Origin: an uncultured Prevotella sp.
GTDB lineage: Bacteria; Bacteroidota; Bacteroidia; Bacteroidales; Bacteroidaceae
DNA length: 64,000 bases
Reading direction: 5' to 3'
Assembly (NCBI GenBank): GCA_900541335.1
Contig: UQJC01000003.1
Location: 1-64,000 of the forward strand
The translations under genes were made by a program, and so were the position numbers. The number at the start of each line of letters is the position of its first letter. Within the stretch, counting starts at the first letter, position 1. This document shows, piece after piece, positions 58,501-62,567 of the stretch. Under the pieces are notes generated by a model. That model saw only the letters and a list, made by a program, of their open reading frames with translations, ran no database searches and was not told the DNA's origin.

Positions 58501-58683
58501 GAGGGTAGATACTTTGGTTGTATCCATCCATTCCTTTTGTAAGGTAATGCCTGGAACGTTTGCTGGGTTTACGGGCTTGCCGTCTGCCGTGACGTAATAA
58601 ATGTTATTGGATTGCGCAAAGCTTGACACCGAAAGAAGGAGCCAACAGAGCAAGCTTATCCAAAGGGAATGACTTCGTATCAT
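46585..58683 (-). CDS. Giant modular beta-helix surface protein (about 4,032 residues)
   Basis: An uninterrupted 12.1-kb gene. A signal peptide (MIRSHSLWISLLCWLLLSVS...FAQS) is followed by eight modules. Each opens with a strand like RRYVKQDGTGKGTSWEDASG, continues with right-handed beta-helix coils (GGGIYI, NCxIxNN, YGGFxGxE), and closes with a D(I/V/L)GAYE-type tag. Module openings lie near 58610, 57262, 55762, 54690, 52980, 51705, 50045 and 48962. The C-terminal 700 residues are beta-sandwich-like and end in RIFSTDGKLIATATASA and AVGVVKVK, similar to T9SS sorting tails. Such parallel beta-helices are typical of adhesins and polymorphic outer-membrane proteins. I start at ATG 58683, since the 48 upstream codons would bury the signal peptide. 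The function is inferred as adhesion or surface coat. Confidence 0.85.
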   Translation of the reverse strand: MIRSHSLWISLLCWLLLSVSSFAQSNNIYYVTADGKPVNPANVPGITLQKEWMDTTKVSTLEAALKNAQAGDEIWIKGYEMGAKGDAVVYQAPDGGFKLKSGVSIYGGFAGDEKNKTDRRTDGQLYRLRYRTILTGDENRNDVVDPVNYIFPGGNNNRDNNRRHVIDIDMTPTVQSGNKNTTATVVNGCIVARGHAYDATNPTQQNGGGIYIHGNNTGGGIFRIERCFFTENYGYYGGAIYVAAEVKNVNNGANLIDRCAFFNNAAGEREKSSNYGGAVCIAGQGYVFNSTIYNNENGGVLATKTGSAIINCTITRNTGAGVDGFTLPQENTGKADQNIPVHNSVIWGNSKLTTNVTDNMPDFQYSAYPEAGTLGADPGLNNLLLSEKNNEAAGPSFTLPSTRTGYDIEFKIREEAYPQWNWEPMEETTLVDKGYNKLYNDITFTQNPNQDLNGQTRIQGTIDIGAYEFQPLAPGRRRYVKQDGTGKGTSWEDASGDLQAMIDELATNNLNNLPGEVWIAGGTYRPKTFLITGENYTATFCMRDGISVYGGFKGNETSKSQRLTYQFPWETEKDQSTVYLVAKEYNNKPVLADNRWNINSSSRHVVWFAPATYSDAQAPAFTRPTILDRVCIEGGHALGESTDKATFQSSVGGGIYMNDANAYLRDCVVKYSTAKVAGGGVYLKNGRIIGSLIYNCNAGADTENGKGGGVFVDETGMVLRSMVVNNTAGLGAGVYLNNEDQLLPNYLVVSTSVISNNTARINGGVYCNKGGILTQNTITNNYTPSSPDLANRHSAQTGGVYINEYGMVINSIIWNNKINLTGASNSDEATDIPVYALNPTKEKVRFLYNAISCPNNAVWNNTLQEYTLTLGDNNTTDSNQMGPDFTVETEGIMTSDEALLKRVGAQREADWIYYYWQPKQGSNLWAAGQPIGQFPEHVLMAPELDITGKDLFDQKPSIGAFQVIPTVIKADETSETDKYIIYVDGQNTSIEADGSSWDKAHRSLTEAVNWFARWDNPEKKQMVIRVKAQELWPKFAFSNEDPKTATLRIPVTKSGQPIVIEGSWHQNEQKQQWERNPLAFRSILNSNFNGKTQEEGFYHGVNIDANAKLVLDGFHIINGYAASTASIQSGAGVLAKAGSDVTLRNCIIENNTAHTAAAVDAREAKNLTMINCVVNNNTNTSGDSESVIGVPAGKETTHTFDHLTVVNNIGSIPATITKEHNYNSFAAGNTGSNNTLELATTGEKGGAKNFANPTNKVGATFGFDTYLGGYSEFRPLTSSVDAAQVINKCVVSPITKGTDSPLTNDITMVHDRDLGGIPDLGAYEADLPKKGRVYYVRTSADGGSDTNDGLSWGTAFATVRYAVLKASEQKTINSEKPQVWVAAGTYQQAPVNMQDPDKKKDPENKNNTWAFSCFEIVDGVNVFGSFPKTGMPGMDDRHPFVSNSIYYDQKKYPDVSQYETILKPTEGVKDNHRVLGQPYIYNPVTNSKATAYVYVGEGKGRYNLIPSQMEYVDEGKGNFYYSDQDAFVKANSAVSTHFYAEQTGFYIDNGRNYVHVKKGEFTYVGEGYGNYLYTPSSYKDVGQGNGAYENRQQKDFVYPTTWDGFTLRDGKLNQAVKSSARNGGAGAVIYNNVTLKNCIVTDCKYDIKVEKDIVIEIRGGGIYCDEGTVINCYVQNNTLSNSGTRWGNTSYGAGIYLYRGTMYNCVINNNTGTAQAADGAGIFIENGAFFNNTVVGNISKGSVRGNGGISIWTSGNKSQLDIHNCIVVGNEGKKGVMGSADIAIGNKGVINCHHTITSSATNQGSNDKAIYYHNSHSNNDVQSIFRDATKKDFRLKAGSPALNMGNDAPVVDSATIYLEYYTDMDFTDRIKDCRVDAGAYESENEENIKAEGENVQGAKTLTYYVTQNGAGTRSGENPDNAACAMKLQRVLTRAGEVARQYHEKQVVVKVAGYPGKTFTYHANTLSNPNDPQSYSFVVPYGVTLIGGYCEGLTIDNTKYEANWNKVDRDAAQFMTVLSAIKQGTTTQDVNGYHALTFGEKPAEWPDGKEKMTLVDGVYLEDGAATSLAPLGDSRTRGGGTIVPAWGHLRNCVVRNNKARQGGGLYVLPGGLVTGCGIMQNEATLEGGGIYACKDKQSESMNSSQPDEIRSHLISNTLVENKANTGGGIYLEDGAALSVNVAIWGNTAGTDKNVSGVVNQKFSDRLFTDIQFGDMIKKLKELISEWYPFNYSYIEKFEVPGNVNNSVMSSNRNDYFGQFFTLKPYSILINKGMLESIQDAMVKKIGVAEYDMQGKRRKGQQEDPLRRIDVGAYAYTGGVMPTDTVVKRLFVSPANDVMIKEGTEEKFMGRSFYTSFTLLEDAIDYINAVRKNAQVGKEARKTTFEILMAKGTYKPQRQRVNAATTVYDQRLNSFTIPYNVQIYGGFSGEEKYSSFKDNTELPVIEGENITLQKYELIDSLCQKRSRSDHNGNLLFEPWELAAQTVLSGELNISETEKNAYHVVYSEKALPGLDANGQPMEVPDSQTVVLDGLTIMKGITHNSLQQSGSGLAENEVGRGGGVYSKGVDYVLANCRLLENKAVRGGGAFLWDADLYLFNNLFAGNQADNMPPRAGANEPSYGGALVVAATSNTAQQTYHVKAINNLWANNCARHKGGAVAIYNEKNSHTKFEVRFANNTIVHNQASAAPVIYGSYTKSYLVNCLLWGNQGDILGENEATANISYSASDVDYHDKFGDKNQEQGKNKNHNRLIDSENHSKKGPHFWQPSTHAGVEGYNSETKWNPIAISPVTDHGSGMIDQRNDQHEETTKPMPTYKSCWEEFIPEALQKYKQVYITKSTTKEDPDSYTRYSGPLDADSGKVLTRPIDIGFYEYQYISRFSTMPQIYVAEQRAGRGTGDNWENATDDLRGAIIGAAHPEQNAKEDRTIYVKHGHYVSPSLNQDGTAFPIHTSNLTSGKQLNLTIKGSCTGIGLGSKAVQNFSQPSYIAAHPQMTAQTKQLFDISVNSGKRLTLEGFSMTNAKPEKEGGTAVKLTKVAKYGQMALRQVALRGNRVGMEVGKYALQEGGKLLAVNTLFADNQTGLAFDEQDSISVNHATLVNTTFANNQTADMNTAVPATYNSVAWNNGRNHMPKDDPHAAAEERKYYNQVFTFKEEASVHNKILLKGPNFVDPLNADESKRDYRIRPSLPLLDKGNIGLYQKHAMELKGDNLPTSIPDSVKDLYHTNRQVGKNIDIGAYEYEALLQQIIYVKEGLTEGKADGTNWKDATGDLQGAVDLAGLYAEVNKDQKAYVFADRNVHPKEQLTISLPNAQIYGGMYGEILFDEEGQPSKDVEATVKHLLSQRTGMLMQREHSKLTKLQLNADAVVDGFEVEQEAVVNAGTLSTSIVGKTTDKDAVVTNQENTTGLLYNSLVYGNVNGLKAVNVTATGTITPAQSESGNNRFNVTTEAENRYIKTDHWKYQLNETDYESLDKGTVKLDPYINAVGHDRDLIGNKRVRGKVDNGCFETWNVVTDTVVAAENFPAGQSVVYVRSGKELQLDKSYTIDSPFNPGFLLLEHQAGLRGNKQEVFLTNFAVERQLLPLKQAEEQAQAEANATAADTKVYDLAVMPFIVTNAEGIQSQEYPEDAKLYCYDAQKRASFNFKFDDVTTEGIKGAWKTTSYDADRNNNYTRGWLIEGKPNTKVRFYGKDYKEDSSLKQVSLMKANHNEPWNPSISQSYKFTHKENMSWNLFGSPYLCAMKYTDMEYGRVIYGYQDGKYVPIQTYPKDDGTSAPKGYIPAGDAVFTQTATLKDEERFTVQLPTSRNSETAYANQETTLKVAIAQQAATRADAADTKPDILQLHAVDASEARTDFDLGSDGVKWTSLTAMPQLYAVQNGGHYSLLSAVNREGTVTAGVSLPEAGMYTFSIPEDCDLTNYEVVLLHDAVTGLSTDLTEMPYDFAVTEACETETRFTLSFVRKDSGLTQAIRVRRIASHTFRIEGTQPGDLIRIFSTDGKLIATATASAATHDVKAFLPATAIVEVKRDGKAVGVVKVK

Positions 58684-58819
58684 AGTGGTAGTATTTAGCG
58701 TGTTTAGATGGGTATGGAGTAAATCGTAAAGAGTAGTCGGGTAGGTATTTGTGAGGGGGGAATACCCAGAGGGAGTGAAGCAGAATATAGAGGTGTTTAT
58801 GCCCTTAAAGATTCCGCAT

Positions 58820-59275
58820 TCAATCACAGAGGAGGAACTTATCGTCGTAGTCTATTCCGTAAAGGTCTAAAAACTTTCTGTACTCTTCATCGAAACTGAA
58901 GTTTCGGTGATGTTCCTTTTGTTTTGTGATATAATTCATTGTTTTATCCACCATGGATCGGCTCACCGAGAAGGCAGCATATCCCGCTTGCCACGCAAAT
59001 GCGTGATAGGGTTGTCCAAGGTTTTTCAGCCATCGCGTTGTATGCGTTTTAATAAGCTTCACAAGGTCGGCAATGTTTTGTTCACGTGCGAGCGTAAACA
59101 AAATGTGTATGTGGTTTTGTGTGCCACCTATAGCCAGTGCATTATCTCCCTTGCTTTTGATGATTTCAGTCATATAGGCATGCAGTCTGCTTTGTTCAGA
59201 CTCTTGAATCATCACACTGGTCGTCTTTATGTGAAAGATGAGATGTATATATATTTGGCTGAAAGACTGTGCCAT
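58820..59275 (-). CDS. Y1 (HUH) transposase, IS200/RAYT-like
   Basis: A 151-residue single-strand transposase of the Y1 family. The metal-binding HUH motif is HIH (His55, His57) in GTQNHIHILF. The catalytic Tyr is Tyr115 in MNYITKQKEHH. WQAGYAAFSVS (about 95-105) is the usual family segment. No tnpB partner is present. No IS200-type sequence bounds are evident, but composite hairpin repeats lie directly upstream (59342-59933), as at REP-associated tyrosine transposase (RAYT) loci. It may be a domesticated enzyme that moved these repeats rather than a mobile IS; that is inference. Confidence 0.88.
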   Translation of the reverse strand: MAQSFSQIYIHLIFHIKTTSVMIQESEQSRLHAYMTEIIKSKGDNALAIGGTQNHIHILFTLAREQNIADLVKLIKTHTTRWLKNLGQPYHAFAWQAGYAAFSVSRSMVDKTMNYITKQKEHHRNFSFDEEYRKFLDLYGIDYDDKFLLCD

Positions 59276-59368
59276 AAGTGTGGTATTTGTTTTTTGAGTT
59301 GATTGTTAAATGTATCGGGATGTATTGTTTCCAAGATAGTTGGCGCGTATAGGGAGAACCCATAACCC

Positions 59369-59524
59369 CCAGCGCGTAGAGGTAGAACCCCGTAGGGGTG
59401 ATAGGGACTTAGCCTAGGGTGTAGCGCAGCGGAACCCTAGGTAAAGGATTACGACTTTTAAAATGTATCGAACCCCGGAGGGGTGGCAGCCCCCAACGAA
59501 TGTGTATCGGATGGAATCCCCCTT
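59369..59524. repeat. Composite hairpin repeat, copy A
   Basis: About 156 bp, nearly identical to copy B. It contains three imperfect palindromes: AACCCCGTAGGGGT, then CCTAGGGT paired with ACCCTAGG, then ACCCCGGAGGGGT. A degenerate partial unit (GCGCGTATAGGGAGAACCC) precedes it at 59343. Confidence 0.88.
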
Positions 59525-59530
59525 TGCCGT

Positions 59531-59657
59531 ATTCAGCTACCACCCCTCCGGGGTTCGAATGTATTTGAATGGACGTTTGGGTTAACCCAGGGTTTCGCTT
59601 CGCTCCACCCTGGGCTAAGTCCCTTCCACCCCTTCGGGGTTCACATGTTGGCGCGGA
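59531..59657. repeat. Composite hairpin repeat, inverted copy C
   Basis: Shares the hairpins of copies A and B in reverse orientation: CACCCCTCCGGGGTTCGAA at 59540, CCCAGGGTTTCGCTTCGCTC at 59586 and CCACCCCTTCGGGGTTC at 59626. The remainder of the gap (59658-59776) has no gene. Confidence 0.75.
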
Positions 59658-59776
59658 GGCAAATGTACGTTCGTGGGGTAATATGTATGTAAGCAGTTTC
59701 AAATGTACATTCGTTGATGTAACATGTACAAGCGAGTGTACCAATCCACCGTGTCGTATTTTCTTTCCCATTGATG

Positions 59777-59933
59777 CCAGCGCGTATAGGAAGAACCCCG
59801 TAGGGGTGATAGGGACTTAGCCTAGGGTGTAGCGAAGCGAAACCCTAGGTAAAGGATTACGACCTTTAAAAAGTATCGAACCCCGGAAGGGGTGGCAGCC
59901 CCCAACGAATGTGTATCGGATGGAATCCCCCTT
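59777..59933. repeat. Composite hairpin repeat, copy B
   Basis: A direct repeat of copy A with few differences, ending only three bases before the stop codon of the fimbrial-like gene at 59937. Insertion so close to a stop is typical of REP-like elements that tolerate gene ends. Confidence 0.88.
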
Positions 59934-59936
59934 ACC

Positions 59937-61058
59937 TTATTCTGTAGCCGTAGTTGCGTTTTTGTCGCTTACAGTAATGTTTGCATTGCCAGAAAGGCCT
60001 TTGATGTTTACATTGACCTTATACCAAGCGGAGGGGATGAGAGGCTTTTCTTCACCTTGGGGGGTAAGCGTGATTGTATATAAATAATCTTTTGTTGAAC
60101 CATCTTTCATCTTCCCAGTCAACTCGAATTGTATCACAGGTGTCGTCACCCCGTCGGGGAAGACGTAATGATATACTCTGCCGTTGCGTTGGCTGACGGG
60201 AGAAGTGTTGATAAACTTCTTCGATCCGATAAGTGGTTGGACGTTTTCGCTGACCAACGTAGGAAAGAGACGACCCGAACCAGCGTCCGTAGGGGCTGGG
60301 GTTGCTTTGGGCTTGATGTTCACCTGTTTAACCCTTACTTCGTGAATACCTGCCGCATCGACTGCATCCCACTGAATGTCAAGTTTCGTAGCCAGACGTT
60401 TCAAAGTCAACTTCGCAAAGCGTTCGCCAGGTAAGAGTCCATCCCCGGGTTTGATTTCATAGGGAGTGATAGCCCCCGTAGCCACACTCAGCATTTGGCG
60501 AAGATGGTTCTTGTTAGACTCCCATTTATCGCCATTTTTCGTTTGTTCGGCATAGCTATTGGGTATTGTCAACGCCTCTATTTGTTGTTTCGCTTTTGTC
60601 CAGTCTTTGAGAGCTTGAATTGCTGTAAGCTGTTTATCAATCTCCTCTGCTCCTGAAGCTTCTGCCGTATAGGTCAGTGCATAGAGATAAACCTTGCCAG
60701 GCAACATCTTTGTAATTTGAATCTTGCGGACGTTGGTATCGTCATACGTTGGAAGTTGGTTGTATTCTTCTTGTGTATATGACAACCGCCGGACGGTCGG
60801 TTGATCCCCAAGGTGTTGTTCAGCCACAATCACGATGTCAATCTTATTCCAGTCTGCTTGTTCTTCAGGCTGCGAGGTACCAGGGTCTCCCGGTGTGCGC
60901 ATCAGCGGTGTGGGAAAAGCATCACTGATTAGGATGTCCACTGTTTCGTAGTCTCCTTCGGGCAACACAGAGGCTGTGTCCTTATCACAGGAAAGAAAAC
61001 CTGTCAAAAGGAAGATAAGCAGGATGGCATGGGTGTATGTAAATCGTTTGATTATCAT
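59937..61058 (-). CDS. Fimbrillin-like lipoprotein (probable accessory fimbrial subunit)
   Basis: A 373-residue lipoprotein with lipobox TGFLSC (Cys24). The body has two beta-sandwich-like parts: ETVDILISDAFPTPL and KIQITKMLPGKVYLYALTYT early, and FAKLTLKRLATKLDIQWD and the final AWYKVNVNIKGL strand late. The last motif is typical of FimA/Mfa1-type pilins. The position downstream of mfa1- and mfa2-like genes matches accessory tip subunits (Mfa3/Mfa4 or FimC-E) of Porphyromonas. It is separated from the Mfa2-like gene by 350 bp holding two REP palindromes. Confidence 0.65.
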   Translation of the reverse strand: MIIKRFTYTHAILLIFLLTGFLSCDKDTASVLPEGDYETVDILISDAFPTPLMRTPGDPGTSQPEEQADWNKIDIVIVAEQHLGDQPTVRRLSYTQEEYNQLPTYDDTNVRKIQITKMLPGKVYLYALTYTAEASGAEEIDKQLTAIQALKDWTKAKQQIEALTIPNSYAEQTKNGDKWESNKNHLRQMLSVATGAITPYEIKPGDGLLPGERFAKLTLKRLATKLDIQWDAVDAAGIHEVRVKQVNIKPKATPAPTDAGSGRLFPTLVSENVQPLIGSKKFINTSPVSQRNGRVYHYVFPDGVTTPVIQFELTGKMKDGSTKDYLYTITLTPQGEEKPLIPSAWYKVNVNIKGLSGNANITVSDKNATTATE

Positions 61059-61139
61059 GTTTCAGTAAGTTGGTAAAGCTTAGGATAAACTCCCTTCCGC
61101 CCAGTAGGGCGGGAGGCTAAACGGGCGGTAATGCAGTAC

Positions 61140-61159
61140 GGTCGCGACACGCCGCGACC
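61140..61159. repeat. REP-like palindrome, copy 4
   Basis: GGTCGCGACACGCCGCGACC, two mismatches from the consensus, reverse orientation (preceded by GTAC, followed by CATTGC). It forms an inverted pair with copy 5, 47 bases further on. Confidence 0.8.
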
Positions 61160-61206
61160 CATTGCAAAGTTCTTCTTCAGATGATAGAGAAGTTACTTCT
61201 GCTTTG

Positions 61207-61226
61207 GGTCGCGGCATGCCGCGACC
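61207..61226. repeat. REP-like palindrome, copy 5
   Basis: A perfect copy, forward orientation, with the full left flank AAGTTACTTCTGCTTT and right flank GTACAAC. Together with copy 4 it makes a BIME-like inverted pair. Confidence 0.85.
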
Positions 61227-61330
61227 GTACAACATCTGCACCCGAACTTGTGCGTAGGGAAGGAATTTATCGGATTATTGAGTTGTTGAGGTTATAGTGG
61301 TGAGAGCTTACAAGGACTTCGAGCAGACTC

Positions 61331-61352
61331 GATTTAAATCGATATATATCGA
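61331..61352. other. Overlapping AT-rich palindromes
   Basis: GATTTAAATC (61331-61340) overlaps TCGATATATATCGA (61339-61352), both perfect. The pair is flanked by GACTCG at 61326-61331 and again at 61371-61376. It sits 57 bases downstream of the Mfa2-like stop codon. It could be a protein-binding site; there is no direct evidence. Confidence 0.4.
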
Positions 61353-61408
61353 CATCATTCGATTTCATTTGACTCGTGGCAGCAGAGGTAACCTCACAGC
61401 CTCACAAC

Positions 61409-62425
61409 TTAAATCTCCACGTCATGATCTCCGCCCGGTTTCCAGTCCAGTTCGATGCTGACACCGACATCCGCTTCCGTAGAGGCAATGCCGCCATCTT
61501 CGCGGATGTGAGCTTTGATGACACGGAGTTTGCCGGCTTCCAGCGGTTGTTCGACAGAGAGTACACTCTTCGTCCATTTGCCGTCCATCTTCAGCAACAC
61601 GTGGTAACGCCAGAGGACAGGGGCACCAGCGGTGCGTCGCAATGCAGCTGAGGTCGAGGCAGGAAGGGAAGGAAAGCCCGTGGTGTGGAAGGCATGGTAG
61701 CCCGTCGTGGTGAGTGCGTGTGTACGCAACACTGTGGGACGGGTGAACTGAAACGTGCTGTCGCAGGGTTGAAAGGCAGACGAAAGTCCCGTTACGTAGG
61801 CAATGACCTCTTCGGGATGAAAGCCCCGGTCGTCAATGACCAAAGCCCCCGTACAGTTTTGCATGTAGAGACTTACGTTGTACTGATTCCGTTCGTCCTC
61901 AATCCGCATGGGCACATCGCCGACAAAGACTGCGCGGTGGTGCGGGTCGAGTGTGTCGCCCTTTAGTTGCTCAATGCGCAAGTCCGTTTCCCGTTCCTTG
62001 TGGTTCACCTCAAGCTGCGGAATCGCTTGCAGGTTGGCTATCGCATAGTGATGGTACGAATTGGCAGGGAGGTAGAGTGTAAACGAAGCGTTGGATGAAT
62101 GAATGGCGTGCTGTTCGTTGTAGCTCAGTTGTCCGTTGGTATAGAAACTGAGGTCCACATCGTTAGCCACGTTCGAGAAGATGGGGGCGAGAGCCCGTTC
62201 CAATTCCTTTCGGATGGGCACCTCCTTGGGTTCATCCAGAGCCTGTGCCAGTTCGTTTTGCAGCTCCGTCACCAGTTTCACCTGACAGGTAATCTGGTAG
62301 TCTTTTCCACAGTCGGAGAGGTCTTCGTCGATGCAGGAGGTGAGGGTTGCACTGAGTGTAAGCCATGCCATTCCCAACGAGCAAAGACCATACAGTCTGT
62401 GATATATCGTATTGTTATCTTTCAT
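61409..62425 (-). CDS. FimB/Mfa2-family fimbrial anchor lipoprotein
   Basis: A 338-residue outer-membrane lipoprotein with lipobox ATLTSC (Cys31) directly followed by IDEDLSDCG, the N-terminal hallmark of the FimB/Mfa2 family. The C-terminal end DVGVSIELDWKPGGDHDVEI also matches from memory. In Porphyromonas, Mfa2 anchors the Mfa1 fimbria and limits its length. It follows the major-subunit gene by 142 bases with a hairpin in between. Confidence in family is high; the exact role is inferred. Confidence 0.85.
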   Translation of the reverse strand: MKDNNTIYHRLYGLCSLGMAWLTLSATLTSCIDEDLSDCGKDYQITCQVKLVTELQNELAQALDEPKEVPIRKELERALAPIFSNVANDVDLSFYTNGQLSYNEQHAIHSSNASFTLYLPANSYHHYAIANLQAIPQLEVNHKERETDLRIEQLKGDTLDPHHRAVFVGDVPMRIEDERNQYNVSLYMQNCTGALVIDDRGFHPEEVIAYVTGLSSAFQPCDSTFQFTRPTVLRTHALTTTGYHAFHTTGFPSLPASTSAALRRTAGAPVLWRYHVLLKMDGKWTKSVLSVEQPLEAGKLRVIKAHIREDGGIASTEADVGVSIELDWKPGGDHDVEI

Positions 62426-62503
62426 GTTTCCTCCTTTGTTTGGCGGTCAAAAGTCCCCCACGGTCAGAAGATTAACGATTATCTGCCGCTTCTGAGGGAT
62501 AGG

Positions 62504-62533
62504 GAGCGGCAACCCTACGAAAGGTTGCCGCTC
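62504..62533 (-). other. Intercistronic hairpin between the major and anchor fimbrial genes
   Basis: A perfect 11-bp stem GAGCGGCAACC / GGTTGCCGCTC with an eight-base loop. No U-tract follows on the minus strand, so it more likely stabilises the upstream mRNA or attenuates weakly than terminates. Confidence 0.55.
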
Positions 62534-62567
62534 GGAAAAGTGTCTACTATGAAGTAGCGGAGGGGTA

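Noticed and set aside
58684..58827. Earlier start for the giant protein
   Set aside because: It would place 48 residues before a clean signal peptide and nearly abut the transposase gene end.
59409..59771. A 120-codon minus-strand frame within the composite repeats
   Set aside because: It consists of translated hairpin repeats and is not a gene.
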